Assembly (NCBI GenBank): GCA_019677205.1
Contig: JAAMXY010004266.1
Location: 1 to 15,676 of the forward strand
Length of the DNA stretch: 15,676 nt
Origin: Pinguiococcus pyrenoidosus
Lineage: Eukaryota; Sar; Pinguiophyceae; Pinguiochrysidales; Pinguiochrysidaceae
Direction of reading: 5' to 3'
The notes under the pieces are model-generated. The model was not told where the DNA came from and did not search any database. It worked only from the letters and a program-made list of their open reading frames with translations. This document shows, one piece after another, positions 10,454 to 15,676 of the stretch (position 1 is its first letter; each line of letters opens with the position of its first letter). The translations under genes were made by a program, and so were the position numbers.

Positions 10454-12088
10454 ACGGCGACGACGACGACGAGGACCGACGGGATGAGCAGACGGAGGAG
10501 AGCTCCGGACACGCGATGGTTCGCCGCGGAGCTGCCTCGAATGCGAATGGGCTTGTATGCGCGGCGAACCAGGCAGCGAAGCTTCTCATGTGCATCCTTC
10601 GTTCTGAAGATGGCTTGAGCAAGTCGCTGGCGGCAGCACTGCTCGTAGACTCCGAGTCGTCTGGTTCCGCAGCGCCCGTAAAGCGCCCGGTCCTCCCCGG
10701 CCAAAAGGAGAACGCCTCGGCGCTTCTCAACGCCGTAGACACCATCGCCCTCGCATGGGTAGCGGGCGTGCGTGGCGGTGGCTCCGCGCTCAACAGCAAA
10801 TTCAACGCGGCGCTGACTGCTGCTGCGAGTCTGCGCCTGAATCAGAAGGGGGCAACTGCGGCAAGCGAGAATCTCAGCAACGAGGCCAAAGCGCTGGCAG
10901 CGGCCGTCTTGGCAAGCGGCGAAGATCCGCTGGGCACGCTGTTGCAGGAGGTGCAGGAGCTCCTGCTGCCCGGCACGGGGAATCCGGCACCGGGCGAACC
11001 CACGCGCGCGGAGGAGGAGCTGATCCACGAGGTGCATCTGCTGTCCGAGCCTCATCCGCAGGCTGGGGACTGGATCGACCTCGTTGCTCGCGTCGGTTGC
11101 CGCGTCTTCGAGGCGACGCTTCTGCTCACGCTTCCCAAGCCCCTGTCAACGACGGAAGACTCGGCCTTGGAAGGCGCGGTGGGCCTCCTGAAGATCAGCG
11201 GCCAGTGTGTGCGGCAGCTCTTCAACGTGTGCACGGTCGACTCGGACGATGTCAAGAGCTTGGGGGGCGAGACGCCGCGCAAGATTCACCGAGCCGTGCA
11301 GCGGGCGATGCTGCTCGTGCGACACGCCTTGCGCTGCCTCGTGTTGTGGCAAGACAAGGCCAAGACGATCTACCGTTCGCACGGGATCCAGGCGACGGAG
11401 GAGACCGTCGACGAGACCGCCGCCGGGAATCTGCTGTGCAGCCACGCGGAGGCCATGCTCTCGATGGCGACCAACATCACGGCGGCGGACGGCTTTCTCC
11501 CGCTGCTGGAGGCAAGCAAGCCTGGGATTCGGACTCCCCCCGCAGCGTCATTCTTGGCGCCCGAGTCCGAAGAGGAGCCGGCCAAGAAGCGGGATTCGAA
11601 GCGCCAGGGCGGCATCATGTCGCTGCTCCGCTCTCGGACGCCGCCGGAGGACGATGCCGAGAGCACGGAGAGTGTTTCGAGCGTCGCAGGCATTGATCCC
11701 GACATTGGGTTTGAGGTGCCTGCGCTCAAGGGTCTGCGGCACGCGCATCTCGTGAGCATCTATAGCCAGTTGTTTGAAGTCGTCCATCATGGGTCGCCGA
11801 GGCTGAGGGTCAGCGCTGCCGCGCTTCTCCACGAGCTTCCCATCCTGGACATGTTTGCCTTGATAGGGGCGGAGAATCACTCGTTGACGGTTGCCTTGGA
11901 GGAATCGCAGAGGTGAGTGGAGTGTCGGACATGCCCGTGAGGTGCTGTCTGCGCACCGATTCGATGCCCGCCCTGCGTCTCCGTTGTTCCCTCCATCCTG
12001 ACCGAGTCTCTTTTGCGCGCTTGGCAGGACGATTCACAAGCTGGAGGAGAAGGTCATTGGCCTAGAGTCTGTGAGCATGCCATTCTAG
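4438..12088 (+). CDS. MON2: MON2-like Golgi/endosome trafficking scaffold (BIG/Sec7-related)
   Basis: Spliced model: exons 4438-4488, 4677-6362, 6634-11912 and 12028-12088, about 2358 residues with TAG at 12086-12088. MON2 is a peripheral trans-Golgi/endosome scaffold related to large Arf-GEFs but lacking the catalytic Sec7 domain. It works with the DOPEY/Dop1 family in endosome-Golgi recycling. The N-terminus reads MEFLQHVETDLRQIAAQ, spliced to ARKKYPIVRDAAETAIARI, the DCB-domain start; VIRPYLLLCNHADAPSKLVC and LRVLQTVLVAA follow. The HUS-like part ends near VDTLIGYLE. HEAT-like repeats in exon 3 match the family well: FRFPLIWETVAEHFCLVIKS, QDVNISLAAVGMIWRVSDVV (about residue 1335) and DPRAEVRNCAVKTLFNALVD. 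No Sec7 catalytic domain is seen. The protein is longer than animal MON2 (about 1,700 residues) because of low-complexity inserts: a Ser/Pro/Gln loop near 393-430 and an Asp/Glu run near 1828-1864. The C-terminal end is uncertain (see the candidate exon at 12769). Homology is from recall, not a search. Confidence 0.9.
4489..4676 (+). other. MON2 intron 1 (188 nt)
   Basis: Donor CAG|GTACGG, acceptor CTTCCAG with a pyrimidine-rich lead, phase 0. The sequence is open in frame for its second half, which could mislead gene callers into starting at 4563 or nearby. Splicing to the short first exon gives a far better match to the DCB-domain start. Confidence 0.8.
6363..6633 (+). other. MON2 intron 2 (271 nt) containing a minisatellite
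   Basis: Donor GAG|GTGCGA, acceptor CGCTGCAG after a pyrimidine-rich stretch, phase 0. Read-through would end at TGA at 6393-6395. The first half is filled by an 11-bp tandem repeat. Confidence 0.8.
6381..6501 (+). repeat. 11-bp minisatellite, 11 copies, inside MON2 intron 2
   Basis: Eleven consecutive 11-mers with consensus t(t/c)gtgccgatt. Units 5-8 (6425-6468) are identical (tcgtgccgatt). The outer units carry one to four substitutions each, the most diverged being unit 10 (tcgtgaagctt). The phase is perfectly kept over 121 bp, with no indels. The homogeneous core and diverged edges are typical of replication slippage or unequal exchange. Confidence 0.9.
10378..10488 (+). repeat. Asp/Glu-coding low-complexity tract with GAC microsatellite
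   Basis: Within MON2 exon 3, the frame encodes an almost continuous acidic stretch (about residues 1828-1864). It contains eleven uninterrupted GAC codons at 10411-10443, then GAC/GGC mixtures. The pure codon repeat points to slippage expansion at the DNA level. It probably forms a disordered acidic loop between HEAT-like repeats. Confidence 0.9.
11913..12027 (+). other. MON2 intron 3 (115 nt)
   Basis: Donor AG|GTGAGT (consensus), acceptor CTTGGCAG, phase 2. Read-through would hit TGA at once (11914-11916). Splicing restores R-TIHKLEEKVIGLES. Confidence 0.8.
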
Positions 12089-12142
12089 TAGTAGCAGCAG
12101 CGTGGGGAGCAGCGTACAAAATACAAGAAGGGGTCCACTTCC

Positions 12143-12148
12143 AATAAA
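12143..12148 (+). terminator. Candidate polyadenylation signal AATAAA
   Basis: An exact AATAAA lies 55 nt after the MON2 stop at 12086-12088. It supports transcript ending soon after that stop. Many protists do not use this hexamer, so weight is modest. Confidence 0.3.
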
Positions 12149-12374
12149 ACCGCAGGAGGACGCAGCCAAACGATAAGAACAAAGAGCAATCCAACAACGA
12201 AACATCCTTTCTCTTGAAGAAAGCAAGCGCTTCTGAAGCCGATCGACCATGAGGTCTCTCCTTCCGCAAAAGACTAGGTAAAGCATCGGCCGTCATCGAT
12301 TCAAACTTACTGCGTCCTTGTGCGGCTGCAATCTCGCGGGTCTTCTCGTTCTTTCATCAACACGGACGGCGATC

Positions 12375-12409
12375 GGCGACTGGCGACTGGCGACTGGCGA
12401 CTGGCGACT
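12375..12409 (+). repeat. 7-bp tandem repeat (ggcgact), 5 copies
   Basis: Five exact head-to-tail copies of ggcgact, followed by a decayed sixth (ggcaacc). It lies in non-coding sequence after MON2. Confidence 0.9.
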
Positions 12410-12768
12410 GGCAACCCCAACACACATACAGACATGGCAAACGTCCTGAGGAGGACACTATCTACACCCTTTTTCTGTAGGTTTCTACATTTATGCCTCT
12501 TTTGTTCTTTCTTTTCTTGTGAATCCGTTTCCGCGCCTCTTCTCTACGCCCTTTTATTGTCATTTCCACAATCATGTACCCCTCTTTCTTCTCGAACTTT
12601 TCTTCATTTCCTTGGTGCACCCTCCTTTCCGACTCCTCTGTGAGAACCTCATCACCCACCGACTGCCGAACGTTCCGGCAGAACTTTGGCAGAACCGGCG
12701 AGTTTTCCCTCCCAGACTCTCGCTAAACGCTGTGCTGCAACGCCCCCACAGGAAGGTCATCCCGCCAG

Positions 12769-12933
12769 AGGCTCCTGCTGCGCAGCAGAAAGGTCGCAGC
12801 AGAGATCCTCGAAGCTGTAGAGGAGTTCCTGCTCGTCCGTGTCAATGTCAAGACCGCTTCGGATGCAATCCCGCAGTCTCTTCCCGTTCTCAGCGCCCGC
12901 GGCTGTGAGCGGGCAAGCCGGGACGGACTCTGA
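12769..12933 (+). CDS. Candidate alternative 3' exon of MON2 (unproven)
   Basis: An exon-like block opens after the acceptor cccgccag and ends with TGA at 12931-12933, encoding about 54 residues. The peptide is amphipathic and protein-like (SRKVAAEILEAVEEFLLVRV then NVKTASDAIPQ), with the GC-rich third positions of MON2. It is phase 0, so it joins in frame to a GTGAGC donor at 12071 (after ...KVIGLES). An alternative acceptor (cccccacag, 12751) would need a different phase. I do not recognise the family, and I cannot confirm a match to the MON2 C-terminus. It could instead belong to another transcript. The minus strand also has a 69-codon open frame here (12757-12966). Confidence 0.35.
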   Translation, partial: RLLLRSRKVAAEILEAVEEFLLVRVNVKTASDAIPQSLPVLSARGCERASRDGL

Positions 12934-13396
12934 AAGGCACCTGGGCTCTTCGGCGGCTGCACACATTGCTTGTAGCGCTGTGCCAAACGGCAGAATCGCG
13001 TGTCAGAGCTTTTTTCTTTCTCGACGCTCCGAAGACCTCTCGGACCTTTCGGACAGAATCGTGAAATGGCGTTGAAGAAAGAATATATAATTTTATTTGT
13101 AAATGAGTGTAATTGATGCTGGACAACATGCTTGGATCTTTATTATAATTATTCAAGAAACGGTTGACTGAGGCTGGCAGAATTGCCGCCAGATTGTTTG
13201 AAGTCTTGCTAATCATGTGTAATATATGAAAGTTGCGAATGAATCTGTCGAGATTCGCTCGAGAACTTGCATGGATTGGACGACCGAAGAGATCAATCAC
13301 AATCAACTTCCCCCTTCGCGTTCTAATCTAACAAGTTCGAGATCAGCGGCACTTCACTTGCGGGTGCATCGAGGAAAAGGAATACAACAGTGGTGA
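12934..13396. other. AT-rich non-coding stretch
   Basis: From about 13070 to 13220 the sequence becomes clearly AT-rich (for example gaatatataattttatttg), unlike the GC-rich genes around it. A 138-codon minus-strand frame crosses it (12890-13306), but its composition changes along its length and suggests chance. I see no RNA gene or promoter I can support. Confidence 0.45.
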
Positions 13397-13945
13397 CACG
13401 AGTGGGACTCGCAAGAAGAGCTGCGATATGGACGAGAAGGGAGAACGCCCAGCAACGGGCGCAAACCAGAAGCTTATGTTGGAGGACACGCTGACGTTGG
13501 AACAGTTGAGGAGACGTACGAGGTCTATCATCACCCATATTATGGGCAAGCGTGGACGGTACGACATACCACCACCCAGCCAGCCCTGGAGATCGGCGAG
13601 TACCTCCAAGGACAGCATCTGATGGAGGCCTACGTGCATTTCATGGACAACGCCAACCAACGTCATTCGTTCGGTTGCTATACCTTCGAAGACGATCAGG
13701 TCACCATGGACCCGGACAACGTGCCGTTGGCGCTTCCAGCAGCTCAACGAGGCCTTCCAGACGGCCTAACGTTCGTTGGACAACCGCCTCGATGCAATCA
13801 GGCGGAAGAATTGCGCAACGGAACGGCAGCTCCGACAACGGCAATGTTCGACGCACTAACCACTGAAAAAGGACCTCTTATTCAGTCACGAGAACGTCCC
13901 AGCAAATCGTCAACTGCGTGTGACGATAACGCAGTTTCAGACTGA
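13397..13945 (+). CDS. Orphan open frame of unknown function, possibly mobile-element derived
   Basis: The frame is open for about 182 codons between TGA at 13394 and TGA at 13943-13945. The first ATG is at 13622, so the upstream half would need an intron or an upstream exon. The translation is balanced, with aromatic and acidic clusters (TYEVYHHPYYGQAW, EAYVHFMDNANQRHSFGCY, TFEDDQVTMDPDNVPLALP). I do not recognise a domain. It overlaps the start of the transposase-like frame (13860-14096) by about 85 nt in another frame, so it may be part of the same decayed element, separated by a frameshift. An antisense 134-codon frame also covers part of it. Confidence 0.35.
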   Translation, partial: HEWDSQEELRYGREGRTPSNGRKPEAYVGGHADVGTVEETYEVYHHPYYGQAWTVRHTTTQPALEIGEYLQGQHLMEAYVHFMDNANQRHSFGCYTFEDDQVTMDPDNVPLALPAAQRGLPDGLTFVGQPPRCNQAEELRNGTAAPTTAMFDALTTEKGPLIQSRERPSKSSTACDDNAVSD

Positions 13946-14096
13946 CGCCGTCACGTTCCCCCTCCGAGTCGTAGTAGTAGTCGTATTGCGCAAGGACGTG
14001 GAATGCTTCTTTGGGCGACTGAAAGTCAGGTGGCGCATATTCAGGGCAAAGATGGTCCTGCGGGAAGAAGTCAAGGCTATTTGTGTGAGCAGCTAG
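13860..14096 (+). pseudogene. C-terminal remnant of a PIF/Harbinger-like DDE transposase
   Basis: The + frame from 13860 to TAG at 14094-14096 encodes LRKDVECFFGRLKVRWRIFR followed by AKMVLREEVKAICVSS. This matches the conserved end of PIF/Harbinger-type (DDE_Tnp_4 / plant transposon protein) transposases: a (R/K)KDVECxFGxLKxRWRIL motif, whose Glu is the last acidic catalytic residue, then a segment leading to the Cys-Cys-x-LHN motif. The last part is cut off by the stop. The earlier acidic residues are not visible in this frame, and the 5' part is out of frame, so this is a broken copy. I could not define terminal inverted repeats or a target-site duplication. Confidence 0.6.
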
Positions 14097-14128
14097 GTAC
14101 TCGTCTTGGGCTCTCATCTTCCTCTCTT

Positions 14129-14217
14129 GATCGATCATACGATCGATCGATCCATCCAGATCGATCCGGCTTGTTGTCCACCCGATCTCCAATATCGATC
14201 ATATGATCGATCCGGCT
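14129..14217. repeat. GATC-rich palindromic repeat cluster
   Basis: Two related blocks lie next to each other. An 18-bp perfect palindrome (atcgatcatatgatcgat) sits at 14194-14211, and a near-copy with one mismatch starts at 14130. A 13-bp direct repeat, gatcgatccggct, occurs at 14159-14171 and 14205-14217. The cluster starts about 30 nt after the transposase-like frame stops, so it may mark an end of the element. Confidence 0.75.
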
Positions 14218-14477
14218 CCGAACTGATGGAGCGATAGGCAGCTAGCTAGACGAGGATCATTGCTTGCCGCGAACTCGCCCAGGCCCACCCCCAGAAGCGA
14301 GCCGAAGTGCGCCGGGTCGTTGTGCACGATCCGGCGCACATCCCTGCTGGTGAAAGCAATGCGTGCCTCTCTCCGGCGTAACTTGCGCAGGGTTGCCGGA
14401 AGCCCGAGCTCATGCTTCGCGGCGCCTCGGACGAACCTTAACCTTCCCCAACGATATATACTCCGACAATGAGATAA
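14199..14477 (-). other. Minus-strand exon-like open frame, unrecognised
   Basis: On the minus strand the frame is open for 92 codons, from just after a stop at 14478-14480 to a stop at 14199-14201, with no ATG. The middle translates to a strikingly protein-like stretch (RRREARIAFTSRDVRRIVHN, then DPAHFGSLLGVGLGEFAASN). If real, it would be an internal exon or a remnant. I do not recognise it. Chance cannot be excluded in GC-rich DNA. Confidence 0.25.
14454..14460 (+). promoter_or_regulatory. TATA-like element upstream of the JmjC gene
   Basis: The sequence atatata lies in a locally AT-rich patch, 76 nt upstream of the ATG at 14536. The position suits a TATA box with a short 5' UTR, but no further core-promoter motif is evident. 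Confidence 0.3.
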
Positions 14478-14535
14478 CTATACCCACACACACCATCCTT
14501 ATTGACGCGATCTATGGGTCCCTTATCCCCTCGCA

Positions 14536-15676
14536 ATGGCGCAGGAGAGACCCTCTCAGCGGCGGCGCCTCAATGGTGGTCACCCTCCGCCCGCCCTGTG
14601 TCTCCCAGACGCGGCCAGAGGCAGCAGCGAGGCGTCCCGAGCCGAGCTGCTGGCAAAATCGGCGGAATGGCTGGAGAGCCAGCTGCTCTGGCCTCTGGAA
14701 TTTAGCGATTTTCTCCGCGCCACTTTCCGCCAGAGGCCTCTGCACCTCCCGGGGCCCGCGGAAAGGTTGGAGGAGCTACGCGCGGCCATGGGGGACCTGG
14801 ACCCGGCATTTCTACTGCAAAACAGCGCCAGCGAGGCGGTGCATGTGTGGCTTCGCCAGCAGGACGGGTCGCTAGGCAGCGTCCAGATGGACGACGCGCA
14901 GGCTGCCTGGTACCTGTACAACGCGGGCCACTCCACCTATTGCCGGGCGCCTCCAGAGATCGAGGCGCCGCTGGTCACGGCGACGTTGGCGGCCCTGGGC
15001 GGCGGCTTCGGGCTGGCGCACCCCGCTGGCAACGGCGCCAAGGGAGAAGTGGAGATGTTCCTGTCGCGCAAGGGCCACCAGACGGGCTGGCACTTTGACT
15101 TCCAGGAGAACTTCACCATTCAGCTGGCGGGCAGCAAGGTCTGGCGGCTCAAGCCCAGCGGCGTGAAGCATCCGCTTCGCGGCTGCACGCCGCACTTCGC
15201 CGACGGCTCCGTGGTGGAGCAGCAGCTCAGCGCCGCCTGGTTGGCCAAGCCGGACTTCGAGTGGGACGCTGGTGAAGAGGAGGATGATGAAGGCACCATA
15301 GTAGTCGAGCTCGAAGAGGGGGACGTGCTGTATCACCCCGCCGGGTGGTGGCATCGCGTCGACGCCACCGAGGACAGCGTCAGCATCAATGTGTCGCTGA
15401 TACTGCCGACATGGGCAGACTTCATCTGCGGCAATCTGCGCAACCTCCTGCTGCAGTCGGAAGCTTTCCGGGAAGGCATTGCGCTGGGTGCCAAAGGGCC
15501 ATGTCGTGGGGGCGGCGAGCGCACTGCAGAAGCAGCCAAGGCCCATCTTGAGGGCCTGTTGCAGATCGTCGCAAGGGGCATCTTGGGAAACGAGAAAGAC
15601 CTTGCCAAGGCGATGCTGCCGACGGCGTACGCCTCCGGACTGATAGGAGGGCCTCAGACGTCCGAGGAGGCCGAGG
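14536..15676 (+). CDS. JmjC/cupin_4-type Fe(II)/2-oxoglutarate oxygenase (3' end missing)
   Basis: The frame runs from ATG 14536 (context cgcaatggcg; in-frame stops upstream at 14470 and 14503) to the end of the window, 380 codons with no intron. Cupin_4/JmjC proteins of the ribosomal-oxygenase type (NO66, MINA53, bacterial YcfD) hydroxylate protein side chains, using Fe(II) and 2-oxoglutarate. The N-terminal FSDFLRATFRQRPLHLPG matches the family entry segment. The double-stranded beta-helix carries the metal triad: His186-x-Asp188 in GWHFDFQENFTIQL, with GSKVWRL following, and a distal His273 in LYHPAGWWHRV. An acidic loop (EEEDDEG) sits near residue 250. After the catalytic core, the visible C-terminal helical region (INVSLILPTWADFICGNLR onward) is cut at the window edge. 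The first ~35 residues are low-complexity and may be a targeting or disordered tail. Substrate and compartment cannot be told. All catalytic residues are present, so it is probably active. Confidence 0.85.
   Translation, partial: MAQERPSQRRRLNGGHPPPALCLPDAARGSSEASRAELLAKSAEWLESQLLWPLEFSDFLRATFRQRPLHLPGPAERLEELRAAMGDLDPAFLLQNSASEAVHVWLRQQDGSLGSVQMDDAQAAWYLYNAGHSTYCRAPPEIEAPLVTATLAALGGGFGLAHPAGNGAKGEVEMFLSRKGHQTGWHFDFQENFTIQLAGSKVWRLKPSGVKHPLRGCTPHFADGSVVEQQLSAAWLAKPDFEWDAGEEEDDEGTIVVELEEGDVLYHPAGWWHRVDATEDSVSINVSLILPTWADFICGNLRNLLLQSEAFREGIALGAKGPCRGGGERTAEAAKAHLEGLLQIVARGILGNEKDLAKAMLPTAYASGLIGGPQTSEEAE

Larger units (their letters stand above)
12089..12768. other. MON2 3' flank or a large last intron
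   Basis: About 680 bp with no supportable independent gene. It holds an AATAAA hexamer, a 7-bp tandem repeat and a long T/C-rich, AT-richer stretch (about 12460-12640). If the GTGAGC at 12071 is a used donor and 12769 an acceptor, all of this is intron; otherwise it is 3' UTR and intergenic DNA. Confidence 0.5.

Noticed and set aside
9777-10805. A 342-codon minus-strand open frame with a long serine run
   Set aside because: It is the antisense shadow of MON2 exon 3; the serine run is the GAC microsatellite read backwards.
12361-12412. Short repeats around 12375 considered as a CRISPR array
   Set aside because: The units are 7 bp, directly abutting with no spacers, in a eukaryotic locus.
13343-13747. 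A 134-codon minus-strand frame opposite the orphan frame
   Set aside because: Composition is less protein-like than the + frame and nothing is recognisable; kept only as an alternative to the orphan frame.
13878-14192. A 104-codon minus-strand frame with an ATG and a YDYYYDSEGE stretch
   Set aside because: It is antisense to the transposase signature, which is specific and on the + strand; the Tyr/Asp run comes from the gtagtagtagtcgta repeat.
1-15676. Search for tRNA, rRNA or other structured RNA genes
   Set aside because: By eye I found no tRNA cloverleaf landmarks or rRNA-like stretches; a covariance-model scan would be needed to exclude small RNAs.

Overview
The window looks like GC-rich nuclear DNA from a eukaryotic microbe. 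Coding frames are broken by GT-AG introns that restore phase exactly. The genes encode eukaryote-specific proteins, and bacterial-style ribosome binding sites and operons are absent. A CEP78-type centriolar protein implies an organism that builds centrioles or flagella at some life stage, such as a flagellated alga or other protist. I cannot name the lineage from the sequence.

Layout: all three recognisable genes are on the + strand. (1) Positions 1-1300 are mostly unassigned, with a possible 3' end of an upstream gene at 2-97 and a strong GC hairpin at 1212-1236. (2) About 1355-3478 is a five-exon CEP78-like gene, with four introns of 72-90 nt; its N-terminus is not settled. (3) 3479-4437 is intergenic, with a G run and a CT microsatellite. 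(4) 4438-12088 is a MON2-like gene, encoding a large Golgi/endosome trafficking scaffold related to the BIG/Sec7 family. It has a 17-codon first exon, an intron carrying an 11-bp minisatellite, and a 5.3-kb third exon containing an Asp-coding GAC microsatellite. Its 3' end is ambiguous: a stop at 12086-12088, or splicing to an exon-like block at 12769-12933. (5) 12089-14535 is an accessory, partly AT-rich interval. It holds short tandem repeats, an orphan reading frame, the C-terminal piece of a decayed PIF/Harbinger-like transposase, and GATC-rich palindromes. (6) 14536 to the window end is an intronless, 3'-truncated JmjC/cupin_4-type Fe(II)/2-oxoglutarate oxygenase.

The three genes do not form an obvious pathway (centriole, Golgi trafficking, protein hydroxylation); co-location looks like ordinary gene order. 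I found no convincing new multi-gene system. The least explained parts are the 12.7-14.5 kb interval and the ends of the CEP78 and MON2 gene models.
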